Notes: a model not told the origin generated them from the sequence alone. A stretch of 64,000 bases of DNA from Thalassotalea agarivorans (GCF_030295955.1 NZ_AP027363.1:2542001-2606000); one strand, 5' to 3'; shown: positions 49,535-60,237, counted from the first letter of the stretch. A program made the numbers and translations.

Positions 49535-50482
49535 ATGAACATCGTTTTTTTAGATAAAAAGACATTCAGTAACTCGATTGATTTGAATGCGCTTGAAACA
49601 GAACATAGCCTCACAAGTTACGAAACAACCACACCAGAGCAAGTTGTTTCACGGTGTATACATGCCGACGTAGTGATCACCAATAAAGTCGTTATAGACA
49701 GCGACACCTTGTCTCTTCTGCCAGATTTAAAACTCATTTGTATTGCTGCAACAGGTACTAATAACGTCGATTTAGAAGCGGCTAAAGCGCTTAACGTTCG
49801 TGTGTGCAATGTATCAGGTTATTCAACGCCATCTGTTGCCCAGTATGTTTTTTCACAGTTGCTAGCTCATTTTCAACAAATTGTTGATCACAACGCCAAT
49901 ACGCAAGCGGGTAATTGGTCTAAAAGTGAGACTTTTTGCATTCTTGGGCAGCCAATCGATGAATTAAAAGATAAAACAATTGCGATTGTTGGCTATGGCA
50001 CATTAGGACGCAAAGTTGCTGATATTGCCACCGCCTTTGACATGCAAGTTATCATCGCAGAGCGCCCTGGCGAAACACCTCGAGAAGGTCGCGTAGTGTT
50101 TGAAGAAGCGATGTCACAGGCCGATATTGTCACGCTACACTGCCCTTTAACACCACAAACTCAAGACTTGATTAATCAAGATACGTTGGCGTTAATGAAG
50201 CCAAACGCAATACTTGTTAATACCGCAAGAGGCGCTGTGGTAAACAGTCAGGCGCTATACACGGCGTTGAAGCAAAAACAAATAGCCTTGGCAATTGTTG
50301 ATGTATTAGAACAAGAACCACCGCCACATGATCACATTTTATTGCAGGGCGATTTAACTAATTTAGTGGTAACGGCGCATATTGCGTGGGCGAGTCAGCA
50401 AGCGCAGCAGCGATTGATTAACCTGATTGCGCGCAATATCTCAGCATTTCAGCAGGGGCAGCCAACTAACGTCGTGGCCTAA
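49535..50482 (+). CDS. D-2-hydroxyacid dehydrogenase (glycerate dehydrogenase/hydroxypyruvate reductase-like)
   Basis: This 315-aa enzyme of the D-isomer-specific 2-hydroxyacid dehydrogenase family would reduce a 2-oxo acid with NAD(P)H. The Rossmann loop is IVGYGTLGRKVA (about 150-161). Catalytic residues are the arginine in NTARGAVVN, the glutamate in DVLEQEPP and the histidine in VVTAHIAWAS. The residues after the second Rossmann strand read AERPGE, with Glu then Arg instead of the usual Asp, so cofactor preference is uncertain. Its stop codon overlaps that of the convergent small gene. Confidence 0.88.
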   Translation: MNIVFLDKKTFSNSIDLNALETEHSLTSYETTTPEQVVSRCIHADVVITNKVVIDSDTLSLLPDLKLICIAATGTNNVDLEAAKALNVRVCNVSGYSTPSVAQYVFSQLLAHFQQIVDHNANTQAGNWSKSETFCILGQPIDELKDKTIAIVGYGTLGRKVADIATAFDMQVIIAERPGETPREGRVVFEEAMSQADIVTLHCPLTPQTQDLINQDTLALMKPNAILVNTARGAVVNSQALYTALKQKQIALAIVDVLEQEPPPHDHILLQGDLTNLVVTAHIAWASQQAQQRLINLIARNISAFQQGQPTNVVA

Positions 50483-50745
50483 TATTTAGAGCGCCAAATG
50501 CCTAGCAGGGCAAGCAACGCGACTAAACTAATCGATAGATAAGCAAACCATATTAGGTACACCTGATTACCTTGCCAAAAAATATCAAGCACGCGAATAT
50601 TCGAGTGAATGTTTAAAGTGCCGCTTTGGATTGCGGGTAATATAGAGTGATTAAAAATATAAAACGCAAAGTACAAAAAGCTCACGCCAACGGCAACAGC
50701 AAACAAGGTGGCGAGTATTTTACACAGCAGTAATCCGTATCTCAT
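50479..50745 (-). CDS. Uncharacterised two-helix membrane protein (88 aa)
   Basis: I do not recognise the family. I choose ATG 50745 (MRYGLLLCKILATLF) because the earlier ATG 50775 lies inside the obgE terminator hairpin. Two hydrophobic segments (about 6-31 and 61-82) flank a hydrophilic stretch of about 30 residues, and the tail is IWRSKY. It lies convergent to the dehydrogenase gene, with overlapping stops, and downstream of obgE. Confidence 0.55.
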   Translation of the reverse strand: MRYGLLLCKILATLFAVAVGVSFLYFAFYIFNHSILPAIQSGTLNIHSNIRVLDIFWQGNQVYLIWFAYLSISLVALLALLGIWRSKY

Positions 50746-50763
50746 ATTTTCATTGTGCAATAA

Positions 50764-50795
50764 AAAAAGGTACATGCAAATACATATACCTTTTT
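50764..50795. terminator. obgE terminator
   Basis: Arms AAAAAGGTA and its complement, extended by ATG/CAT after one mismatch, enclose a 6-nt loop. It has A and T runs on either side and lies 22 bases after obgE. Confidence 0.75.
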
Positions 50796-50817
50796 ATTGA
50801 TTAGAGCTAGTGGCTAA

Positions 50818-51990
<1,173 letters not shown>

Positions 51991-52130
51991 CTAACTCCTC
52001 GGTTATTTTTGGCATTGCACACTTTGCTAATTATAAGCGAATAATCAACAAAGCTACTGATCTTTTATGTAATTTCCTAATAGATTGGGGAAATCATCTC
52101 ATATTCAAGAGAATTCCCTACTATAGGCAA

Positions 52131-52157
52131 AAAAAAACCCCGCTTTTGCGGGGTTTT
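52131..52157 (-). terminator. rplU-rpmA terminator
   Basis: A perfect 10-bp stem (AAAACCCCGC and its complement, loop TTTT) at 52134-52157 with flanking A/T runs lies 16 bases after rpmA. The gap to obgE (51982-52130) is otherwise AT-rich; a TATAAT at 52030-52035 on the minus strand may serve obgE. Confidence 0.85.
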
Positions 52158-52173
52158 CTAAGAATGCGTTATA

Positions 52174-52431
52174 TTATTCAGCGATAATACTTACAAACTT
52201 GCGGTTTTTAGGACCTTTAACTTCAAACTGAACTTTACCGTCAGTTAAAGCAAATAAAGTGTGATCCTTACCGATACCCATGTTAGTACCTGCGTGGAAC
52301 TTAGTACCACGTTGACGAACGATGATGTTACCAGCTAATACTGACTCACCACCAAAACGCTTAACACCTAGGCGTTTGCTTTCTGAATCGCGACCGTTCT
52401 TGGTACTACCTGCTGCCTTCTTATGTGCCAT
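52174..52431 (-). CDS. rpmA: 50S ribosomal protein L27
   Basis: L27 (85 aa) lies near the peptidyl-transferase centre. The N-terminus [20 protein letters not shown] is conserved, followed by [22 protein letters not shown] and the [16 protein letters not shown] block. It starts 18 bases after rplU. Confidence 0.98.
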   Translation of the reverse strand: MAHKKAAGSTKNGRDSESKRLGVKRFGGESVLAGNIIVRQRGTKFHAGTNMGIGKDHTLFALTDGKVQFEVKGPKNRKFVSIIAE

Positions 52432-52449
52432 TTCTAAATGCTCCTAAAA

Positions 52450-52761
52450 TTAGCCGTTAATACCAGTAATCTTCACTTCAGTGAACCATTGGCGATGGCC
52501 CATCTGCTTACGTGAATGCTTACGACGTCTAAACTTAACGATTTTAACTTTCTCACCACGACCTTGGCTTACAACTTCAGCAGTTACTTTACCACCGTTA
52601 ATGTAAGGCGCGCCTACATTAACATCGTCGCCGTTAGCGATCATTAAAACGTTATCGAATTCTACAGTTGCACCTACTTCAAGCTCTAGCTTTTCTAGGC
52701 GTACAGTTTGACCTTCAGTCACACGGTGTTGTTTACCACCGCTTTGGAATACCGCGTACAT
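52450..52761 (-). CDS. rplU: 50S ribosomal protein L21
   Basis: L21 is 103 aa from ATG 52761 ([14 protein letters not shown]), the universal N-terminus, with GGAG five bases upstream. The frame extends seven codons further but those are not part of the protein. The RNA-binding tail [19 protein letters not shown] is present. It is the first gene of rplU-rpmA, divergent from ispB. Confidence 0.98.
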   Translation of the reverse strand: MYAVFQSGGKQHRVTEGQTVRLEKLELEVGATVEFDNVLMIANGDDVNVGAPYINGGKVTAEVVSQGRGEKVKIVKFRRRKHSRKQMGHRQWFTEVKITGING

Positions 52762-52822
52762 AGCTACTCCGTACCGCGCCAACTCTTACATTTGACGCTA
52801 AAATTAAAAATATAGGGCGCGA

Positions 52823-52851
52823 ATTCTACGCGAACTTATAAGTGAGGGCAA
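52823..52851 (-). promoter_or_regulatory. rplU-rpmA promoter
   Basis: On the minus strand TTGCCC and TAGAAT are separated by exactly 17 bp, followed by TCGCGCCC. The -10 and discriminator match those upstream of nqrA. A GC-rich discriminator is typical of ribosomal promoters under ppGpp control. Confidence 0.7.
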
Positions 52852-52923
52852 GCCTAATTTCACTTTTTATTATGATTTTTTTAAAGCGTGTCGATTATAG
52901 CTTCTTTCTGTTACAAAATGGTG

Positions 52924-52936
52924 TAAAATCTGCGCC
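52924..52936 (+). promoter_or_regulatory. Candidate ispB -10 box
   Basis: TAAAAT followed by CTGCGCC lies 30 bases before the ispB ATG. No convincing -35 is visible. Confidence 0.35.
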
Positions 52937-52966
52937 ATAAAAACTCGTAAAAACCCGTTAAATGCC

Positions 52967-53938
52967 ATGGACCTAAAACAAATCCTCGCTTTAGCTGAAG
53001 AAGATATGACGGCTGTTAATCAGCTAATATTTGATCAGCTTGCTTCAGATGTCGCATTAATTAACCAGCTAGGTGTATATATCGTTAATGCCGGTGGCAA
53101 GCGTATGCGTCCATTGTTATCTGTACTCGCGGCAAAAGCGCTAGACTATTCAGGCAAAGACCATCAAGCCATAGCGGCTATCATTGAATTTATCCACACA
53201 GCTACCTTATTGCATGATGATGTCGTCGATGAATCTATGTTACGTCGTGGCAAAGATACCGCTAACGCCCTATTTGGTAATAGCGCTAGCGTGCTCGTTG
53301 GTGACTTCCTTTATACCCGTTCATTCCAAATGATGGTAAAACTGGACGATATGCGCATCATGGAAATTCTTTCTGATGCAACCAATATTGTTGCAGAAGG
53401 CGAAGTGTTGCAGCTAATGAATTGCAATGATCCCGACACGACTGAAGAAAGCTACATGCAAGTCATCTATTCAAAAACGGCAAAATTGTTTGAAGCAGCA
53501 ACCCGTTTAGCCGCAGTAGTCAGTCATCAACCACAGGCAATCGAAGACGGTTTGAAAGATTACGGTATGTATCTGGGCACCGCCTTTCAGTTAGTGGACG
53601 ACATAATGGATTACACCGCCGATGCCAAGGAAATGGGTAAAAATGTTGGTGACGACCTAGCCGAAGGTAAACCAACCTTACCGCTGCTTTATGCGATGAA
53701 ACACGGCAATGAAAAACAAGTTGCCATTATTCGCGATGCGATAGAAAACTGCACAGGCATGGAGAATCTCGATGCGATATTAGCATGTCTCGAGGAGACA
53801 GGCGCACTTGCCTACTGCCAATCAAGAGCTGAAGAAGAAGCGGACAAAGCGATAAAGGCCTTAGCACCAATCCCTGATTCACCTTATAAACAAGCACTCG
53901 TTGCCCTTGCACATATAGCGGCGAATAGAAGCGCGTAA
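52967..53938 (+). CDS. ispB: Octaprenyl diphosphate synthase
   Basis: IspB elongates farnesyl diphosphate to the side chain of ubiquinone. The 323-aa protein has the two aspartate-rich metal motifs, LLHDDVVDESMLRRG (about 82-96) and the second LVDDIMDY (about 213-220), plus the early GGKRMRPLL. It is divergent from rplU, the usual arrangement. The actual chain length made cannot be read off. Confidence 0.95.
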   Translation: MDLKQILALAEEDMTAVNQLIFDQLASDVALINQLGVYIVNAGGKRMRPLLSVLAAKALDYSGKDHQAIAAIIEFIHTATLLHDDVVDESMLRRGKDTANALFGNSASVLVGDFLYTRSFQMMVKLDDMRIMEILSDATNIVAEGEVLQLMNCNDPDTTEESYMQVIYSKTAKLFEAATRLAAVVSHQPQAIEDGLKDYGMYLGTAFQLVDDIMDYTADAKEMGKNVGDDLAEGKPTLPLLYAMKHGNEKQVAIIRDAIENCTGMENLDAILACLEETGALAYCQSRAEEEADKAIKALAPIPDSPYKQALVALAHIAANRSA

Positions 53939-53942
53939 AGCC

Positions 53943-54695
53943 ATGCCAACGCCCTTACCTATTTTCGTTATCAACCTAGATAGAAGCAAGTCTCGTTGGC
54001 AACAAGTAACGTCAAGGCTTTCACAGCTCAACCTTGAGCATCAACGCGTCAGTGCTGTTGATGGCAAAACATTGCAAGTAGAAGATATCAGCCAAGTATA
54101 CTCGGCTACGTTAAATAAGTCCCTTTTTCGCTATGATTTAACCTTAGGTGAAATCGGCTGCTATTTAAGCCATCGTCATATTTGGCAAACGATGGTTGAC
54201 CAGCAAATCCCTTACGCCGTTATTTTAGAAGACGATATTAATATTCAAACTGAATTTGCCCACGTTTTAGACATGCTTGTGCAGTATTCTGATTGGGAAT
54301 TAGTAAAGCTTGGCGATGATAGGGACTTACCTTTTTACCAGCAGCACTCTGAGGCGCCATTTATTTGGGGAAATTATAAGAAAATACCCAACTGTACCTT
54401 AGCCTATGCCATTAGCTTGTCAGCAGCAAAGAAATTGTTATCACGAGAGAAGTTCTATCGACCTATTGATATCGATATGCAGTTTCCAACCAAGCTATCG
54501 TTAAATGTTTTGGGATTAAAACCTTACGCTGTATCACCCAATCTGGATTTTGATTCAGAGATTGTTGCCATCAACAAAGGCAAGCACAAAGGCAATACCT
54601 CGTTTTGGCGAAATCTAAAATATAGAATAATGCTAGCCTGGCAAAGAAAGAAATATACCTCAGGTAATTTGAATCAAATAAAAAAGGCTACCTAA
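53943..54695 (+). CDS. Glycosyltransferase family 25 protein
   Basis: This 250-aa cytoplasmic glycosyltransferase probably adds a sugar (often galactose) to lipooligosaccharide. Family features are the N-terminal FVINLDRSKSRW, AVDGKTL, GEIGCYLSHRHIW (about 73-85) and the metal/nucleotide-sugar motif VILEDDI (about 95-101). It starts 4 bases after ispB and is probably co-transcribed. The tail is basic. A terminator follows and overlaps its stop codon. Confidence 0.88.
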   Translation: MPTPLPIFVINLDRSKSRWQQVTSRLSQLNLEHQRVSAVDGKTLQVEDISQVYSATLNKSLFRYDLTLGEIGCYLSHRHIWQTMVDQQIPYAVILEDDINIQTEFAHVLDMLVQYSDWELVKLGDDRDLPFYQQHSEAPFIWGNYKKIPNCTLAYAISLSAAKKLLSREKFYRPIDIDMQFPTKLSLNVLGLKPYAVSPNLDFDSEIVAINKGKHKGNTSFWRNLKYRIMLAWQRKKYTSGNLNQIKKAT

Positions 54696-54706
54696 GTAGC
54701 CTTTTT
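54681..54706. terminator. Bidirectional terminator between the glycosyltransferase and S9 peptidase
   Basis: A perfect 11-bp stem (AAAAAGGCTAC and its complement, loop CTAA) has A and T runs on either side and serves the two convergent genes. Confidence 0.85.
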
Positions 54707-54711
54707 GTTGA

Positions 54712-56622
54712 TTAAGCTTTAGTGCTTAATCCGCATTTGTTGTCTAACCAATCAATCAACTCACCATAAAACTCTTTTTTATGTTCATAGAAAAGATAAT
54801 CGCCAAAATGATCAGCATCCTTTAATTCAACATATTTAAAGTCTTTGTCGTAATCTTCCAACTCATCAACGAACAAACGGCTATGTTTAACTGGCACACG
54901 CTGGTCTATGTCTCCATGCACAACTAAAATTGGTACATTCACTTTTTCAACCTGCGCTAAAGGAGATACACCTTCGATTGTGGGACGTTGCAATATCGAC
55001 AGAAAACGACTGTCATTTAATGTTGCATTAATGCGGTTTAAGTCACTAACCCCTGCGCCTGCAACCGTACATTGATAGATGTTGTTTTCACGCATTGAGG
55101 CAGCGAAAGCAGCATAGCCACCGTAGGACCAACCAAACATTGCCAGTTTATCTTTTGTTGCTAGTCCTTTATTAACAAGAAACATCGCGGCATCGTCTAA
55201 ATCATCTTGCATGCTTAAACCCCAGTTTTTATCACCGGCAATCCAATGATCTAATCCGTAACCTGTAGAGCCGCGATAATTGGGTTGAATAACAATATAA
55301 CCACTTGATGCCAACAATTGAGCCCATTCATCAAAAATGATGGTATCTCTTACCCATGGTCCACCATGTGGCAATACAACCGCAGGAAATGGAGCCTTAC
55401 CCTTAGGGATAGTAACATAAGCTTTTACTTTACGGCCATCGCGCGCTTTATAAGTAATGTACTTAACGTCACCTAGTTTCGCTTTATCAATGGCAGGGTG
55501 TGCTTCACCAATTTTATCTAGTTTCTTTTTATTTGTGATCAAATAATAGCTACCGGCATCATTTGCCGACTGAGTAAATATCACCAACGCATTATCGTCG
55601 TCTGAGCGACTACGAATACTGACATGCTGCTTAGGGAATAAACCTTGTAGTGACTTATAAAGGCTTTCTTCATTGGCATCAATCCAATAGCGTTTTGGTT
55701 GCTTAGTGGCATAACTATAGCCTTTTAGTTCGCCATAACGATCAAAAATAGCGCCGCCAGCATCAACATTTTCTAAGCCAAAAATACGATCAGATACTTT
55801 GTTTGTTTTAATATCATAGGTGTAGATGCCAGCTTTATCTTCGCCAAAATTTGCGCGGACAAATATTTCGTTTGGGTTATCCTTTGCAAAACCTAAAAAG
55901 TCATAATCTTCACGGTTTTCAGGGCTGACATGATAAGCGAGTTTCCAGTCTGTACTGCCTTTTTCGCGCACAAACAAATCGATACCACCTTTACTTCTAT
56001 TCCATCCCGACGCAGCTCTCACTTCACCATCGTGGTCCGCTATAAAGCCACCATTAACCTTAGTATTACCGCGCATCACTGTTACAAAATTGCCCGTTTC
56101 AATATTCAAACGCACAACATCAGGGATAAAGTTTTCGTTAATATCAGTTTCAACCAATATTTCATTTTCAACGCTAGGGAGTAAATCTAAAATGCTAAAG
56201 CCACGCGCTTTGTTTTCCATTGGGATAACCCAATTGCCTTTTCCGTCAGCATCAACAATGGCAAATTCGTTAACCCAGTAACGACGAGCACCATCTTTTA
56301 GAATTTGTCTAAATGATACTCCTAACTTTTTGTTATTTAACCAAGTCACCGAAGAGATCTTCATTTTAGAAGAGCCAAGGCGGACAGGTTTGTCTAACAA
56401 GCTATAAGGGTTACGAACTTCGATAAAATAATTACCTGTTTTATCGGCGGCTCTTAATACTGCAAGCTGTTTACCGTCTGGAGATACTGTCACTGTTCTT
56501 ACAGCAGGTAATATGGAGAATTGTTCAACCGTATCTAATGCATTTTCATCAGCAATTGAATGTGGAGCTACTAGCAACGACATTGCTACTAGGGCTGAAC
56601 GTGAAAAGATTGTTAACTTCAT
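54712..56622 (-). CDS. Exported S9 family serine peptidase
   Basis: This alpha/beta-hydrolase peptidase of the prolyl oligopeptidase/acylaminoacyl-peptidase family has 636 aa. A signal peptide (about 1-24, ending HSIA) exports it. The N-terminal half is a beta propeller (repeated SPDGK, DGEVR-type blades) and the C-terminal half is catalytic. The nucleophile lies in GWSYGGYAAF (about 495), the aspartate in HGDIDQRVP and the histidine in DADHFGDY. A large TBDR gene lies upstream on the same strand, so the two may process and import peptides together. Confidence 0.9.
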   Translation of the reverse strand: MKLTIFSRSALVAMSLLVAPHSIADENALDTVEQFSILPAVRTVTVSPDGKQLAVLRAADKTGNYFIEVRNPYSLLDKPVRLGSSKMKISSVTWLNNKKLGVSFRQILKDGARRYWVNEFAIVDADGKGNWVIPMENKARGFSILDLLPSVENEILVETDINENFIPDVVRLNIETGNFVTVMRGNTKVNGGFIADHDGEVRAASGWNRSKGGIDLFVREKGSTDWKLAYHVSPENREDYDFLGFAKDNPNEIFVRANFGEDKAGIYTYDIKTNKVSDRIFGLENVDAGGAIFDRYGELKGYSYATKQPKRYWIDANEESLYKSLQGLFPKQHVSIRSRSDDDNALVIFTQSANDAGSYYLITNKKKLDKIGEAHPAIDKAKLGDVKYITYKARDGRKVKAYVTIPKGKAPFPAVVLPHGGPWVRDTIIFDEWAQLLASSGYIVIQPNYRGSTGYGLDHWIAGDKNWGLSMQDDLDDAAMFLVNKGLATKDKLAMFGWSYGGYAAFAASMRENNIYQCTVAGAGVSDLNRINATLNDSRFLSILQRPTIEGVSPLAQVEKVNVPILVVHGDIDQRVPVKHSRLFVDELEDYDKDFKYVELKDADHFGDYLFYEHKKEFYGELIDWLDNKCGLSTKA

Positions 56623-56650
56623 TTATACCTTCCTACTTTACATTGCCATT

Positions 56651-56679
56651 AAACAAAATGGCCTCATAAGAGGCCATTT
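56651..56679 (-). terminator. Terminator between the large receptor and the S9 peptidase
   Basis: A perfect 10-bp stem (AAATGGCCTC and its complement, loop ATAA) at 56656-56679 is followed on the minus strand by TTGTTT. The short T tail may allow read-through into the peptidase. Confidence 0.65.
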
Positions 56680-56701
56680 AATTCATTATTAACCCACGCT
56701 A

Positions 56702-59700
56702 CTAGAAGCTAGCAGAGAAGTTAATGTATGGCGTACGACCATATGTATCATAACCAACACCTAATGGAATGTTAGTGTTAGAGAATGAACCACTTGGATC
56801 TACTTGCGGTGGCGCTTCGTTAAATACGTTACGAACACCTACAGATAGTAAATAATTATCTGTTGACCAAGATACGCTCATGTTATGAACGAAGTAGTCT
56901 TCAGTAAAGTCTTTCTCACGACACATTAGGTTAGAACCATCGTCGTTATATAGACCAGTACAACCGTTTGATAACTCATAGAACGGGTTCAACTCATCAC
57001 CATCAGCATTAAATTGGTCTTCTTGACCTTTACCAATGAATCGAGTTTCCCAATTGAAACGGAAGTCTGAATATTCAAACTGCATACGCGCAAATGCACG
57101 CCATTCTGGATAATCAGGCTCACCTAAGTCATCATCAACTGTACCTAATACGTCATATAACGCTTCAGTCATTTTAGTTGCTTGTACATCTAACGTAACA
57201 CCTAAGTTTTCATCACCTAGCACGAAGTCTTGGTTGTAGTAGATGTTGTAATCGTAACCTTTAGACGTAATCAAACCAATGTTGATAAAACTTTGGTCAA
57301 CTAAAGAAATACGACCATCTGCGCTATCACGGTCAATACGGTCACAGAATGCAGTAATACCACCTGCAGAGTAACACTGGTTTACACTATATGCTGCTGA
57401 AGGCTCAGCAATTGAGTTTTTAACTTCGATATCGTAACGCGTCATTGATAGCGTTAATTCGAATTCTTCGCTAAATGGTTGCTCAATAATGAAACCGTAT
57501 GTCTTAGCAGTAGACGTTTCTTCCACTACTTGCGTAGAACCACCAGTTACAACTTCAGCGCTATAGCTGCTTGTAAATTCAGGCGTGCCATTTTGGCCCA
57601 TACCCAATGAAGTTGGATCTACACCATCACTTTGACAAGCTGCTAGTACAGAAGGGTCACGTTGATCTAATGTTGGATCATATGTTGGTGGAGCTGAAGG
57701 ATCCGAAGGATCTTGAACTCGTGCATCATCTGGAACCACACAAGGGTCAGTTACAGTATTAAAACCTGTTGTACCATTGATGAAACGCTCACGTAAGTTA
57801 GGTGCACGGTATGAAGTACCTTGTGTACCACGTAACGTTACCCACTCAACAGGACGATACACACCTTTTAAGCTGTATGTAGTCGCTGGATCGTAGTAGC
57901 TCTCATCTGAAATACGGCCTGATGCTGTGAATGTTAATTCTTCAACGGCAGTCATACCACGAACTAATGGGAAATCAAATTCAGCAAATGCTTCTTTTAA
58001 GTTACGAGAACCGTCAGCACCTAAATCTGAGAAGTAGCCCCATAGTTGAGAACCATCAACACCAGCTGCTACGTCATTCGGATTAGATTTAATTTCATCT
58101 TTGCGGAATTCTATACCAACTACACCGTTAACCGTTTCGTTGTTCCAAGGAAGAGTTAAGAACTCACCACCAACGAAACCACTGACGATAAACTGAGAAA
58201 CATCTGTTTCCATTACACGGTCAAGCATTAAGTAATCGTATGATGCTGGCGTTAAGTAACCACCACCTGCTTGCCATAAACCTGGACGGAAGAAGTTTGT
58301 TGGTACACAACCATCAGATGTATCAGCACAAGATACTGAACCGTCTGCATTAACAACGGCATCTAAAGAGTTGATTAACTGCGCTTCACCAACACCCGTA
58401 CGAGTATCTTTACCAGAAGAAGCACTGTATGAAATAAACGCGTCATAGTACCAAGTGTCTGTGATGTTACCTGTAATACCTGTCACTAAACGGTATTGTG
58501 ATACTTCAACATCAACTCTGTCTCTGTCACCACGGATATTCAATATAGGTCTAACCGCTTGTGGACCACCTGGACCAAATCCAAGTACACCAAAACAGTC
58601 AACACCATTTAGGCCATTAGGATTACAAGGGTTGAATGGGTTATTTGAAGGTACCCATTGGAAAATTTGCGCGCCAGGCGAAAAGATTGGCGATTCACGT
58701 TTTGCAAATAATGCTTCACCATAAATCGTTGTATCCATGCTATCTTGGAGATTGTATTCACCGTTAGCGATTACAGAGAAACGTTTGTTTTCGCTGCGAT
58801 AATCACCTGACTTGTAATAGTCTGATTGCTGATAAGCATATAATGGGTCTTGGAAATCAAAATCTTGATAACCATCGCCATTTCCATCAACAGTTACACC
58901 GTCACCGTTGTTAAGATCAATAACACCGTCTTGGTTAAAGTCACCAGGTACCCATGTAGGCAATAAGTTTGCGTAAATTGAAGGCACTGATGATTCTGAG
59001 AAGTTTGGAATACCCGTGTTAGTATAACCAGGTGTATAGTACAGACTACCCCAGAAGAACTGGTCTTGCATACGGTTTGTTAGTGGGAATATATCACACG
59101 TATCGGCTGTAGGAAGTGCACCTAAACCTGAGTTACGCTTGATAATACGACCGTCTTCAGTTTCCCAAATTCGCTCTTCACAACCTTTCGCAAATGGGTT
59201 ACCTGCATAAGATTGCGCTTCTTCTAACGTATATTCTGCACCGATAGTGAAATAACCATTATCTGATGAAGTACCATACATACCTGATACAGTTGTACGA
59301 GCACCTTCACCGCCTTTCGGCGCATTACGGTATGCTTGTACTTCAAATCCTTCAACGTCTTGCTTCAAGATAATGTTTGCAACACCAGCAACAGCATCAG
59401 AACCATATACGGTAGAAGCACCATCATATAAATTCTCAACTCGTTGAATCATTACACCTGGAATAAGGTTAAGGTCAGCAGACGTTGGTGCGCCACCTAC
59501 ACCTGCAGGCGCCATACGACGACCATTGATAAGTACTAACGTACGCTCTGCACCTAAACCACGGAAACCAACAGTTGAAGCACCCGGGCCATTATCTAAT
59601 ACGAAACCACCAAAAGTGTTATCGATTTGAAGACCAGAAGCTTGGTTAGTTTGTTGAAGCATATCACCGGCACTGAAAAGACCTAATTCACGAGATAGGT

Positions 59701-59950
59701 CACCACTGATAACTTGGACTGGAGAAGCACTGTCAAATTCAGCTTTACGAATACGAGAACCCGTAACCTGAATTTTTTCCGTTTCATCTTCTTCCTCTAA
59801 AATAGCTGTTTCTTGTGCAACTTGTTCTTGCACTGCAACAGTTTGCTCGGCTGCCGCTTCTTCTTGTGCAGCGAAAGCACCAAAGCTCCCAACAGCACCG
59901 AAAAGCAACGCAGTTTTTACACTACGAGCCAGTAGGTTTAATTCTCTCAC
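56702..59950 (-). CDS. Large TonB-dependent receptor (1082 aa)
   Basis: This outer-membrane receptor starts at GTG 59950 with GGGAG about eight bases upstream. A signal peptide (to about residue 28, ending GAFAA) is followed by a Glu/Ala/Gln-rich stretch, then the plug: KIQVTGSRIRKAEFDSASPVQVI, VGFRGLGAERTLVLINGRR, VENLYDGASTVYGSDAVAGVANI. The barrel ends in GRTPYINFSASF. A loop near residues 335-365 has two Asp/Asn/Gly-rich calcium-binding-like motifs (DFNQDGVIDLNNGD and DGNGDGYQDFD). The downstream S9 peptidase suggests a peptide ligand, which is an inference. The gap 59951-60237 is AT-rich with no gene that I can support. Confidence 0.92.
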   Translation of the reverse strand: MRELNLLARSVKTALLFGAVGSFGAFAAQEEAAAEQTVAVQEQVAQETAILEEEDETEKIQVTGSRIRKAEFDSASPVQVISGDLSRELGLFSAGDMLQQTNQASGLQIDNTFGGFVLDNGPGASTVGFRGLGAERTLVLINGRRMAPAGVGGAPTSADLNLIPGVMIQRVENLYDGASTVYGSDAVAGVANIILKQDVEGFEVQAYRNAPKGGEGARTTVSGMYGTSSDNGYFTIGAEYTLEEAQSYAGNPFAKGCEERIWETEDGRIIKRNSGLGALPTADTCDIFPLTNRMQDQFFWGSLYYTPGYTNTGIPNFSESSVPSIYANLLPTWVPGDFNQDGVIDLNNGDGVTVDGNGDGYQDFDFQDPLYAYQQSDYYKSGDYRSENKRFSVIANGEYNLQDSMDTTIYGEALFAKRESPIFSPGAQIFQWVPSNNPFNPCNPNGLNGVDCFGVLGFGPGGPQAVRPILNIRGDRDRVDVEVSQYRLVTGITGNITDTWYYDAFISYSASSGKDTRTGVGEAQLINSLDAVVNADGSVSCADTSDGCVPTNFFRPGLWQAGGGYLTPASYDYLMLDRVMETDVSQFIVSGFVGGEFLTLPWNNETVNGVVGIEFRKDEIKSNPNDVAAGVDGSQLWGYFSDLGADGSRNLKEAFAEFDFPLVRGMTAVEELTFTASGRISDESYYDPATTYSLKGVYRPVEWVTLRGTQGTSYRAPNLRERFINGTTGFNTVTDPCVVPDDARVQDPSDPSAPPTYDPTLDQRDPSVLAACQSDGVDPTSLGMGQNGTPEFTSSYSAEVVTGGSTQVVEETSTAKTYGFIIEQPFSEEFELTLSMTRYDIEVKNSIAEPSAAYSVNQCYSAGGITAFCDRIDRDSADGRISLVDQSFINIGLITSKGYDYNIYYNQDFVLGDENLGVTLDVQATKMTEALYDVLGTVDDDLGEPDYPEWRAFARMQFEYSDFRFNWETRFIGKGQEDQFNADGDELNPFYELSNGCTGLYNDDGSNLMCREKDFTEDYFVHNMSVSWSTDNYLLSVGVRNVFNEAPPQVDPSGSFSNTNIPLGVGYDTYGRTPYINFSASF

Positions 59951-60237
59951 AATGTTACTCCCTAGAGTGTTTAATTGTTTTTGTTAAAATGTGTAGAAAA
60001 GCTAGTTATTTTTTTTACTACCAGCTAATTTGTAACACACTTATTTACAAATGCAAATGCCGTTATAAGGTGTGCTTTTTTTTTATTAGAAAAGATTTCT
60101 TTACACCTGTATGAAAAACACTCAAGAAATAATTAAAAACCATATAAAACAGCAGGTTAAAATACGAAAAGAAACGTAGAAAATATTATCATTAAGAAAA
60201 AAAATTCATTCATCAATTGTAGCGAATTGTACAAACA

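Noticed and set aside
59815-60114. Plus-strand 99-codon frame overlapping the start of the large receptor
   Set aside because: It is antisense to the receptor signal peptide and continues into AT-rich leader; it lacks a ribosome site.
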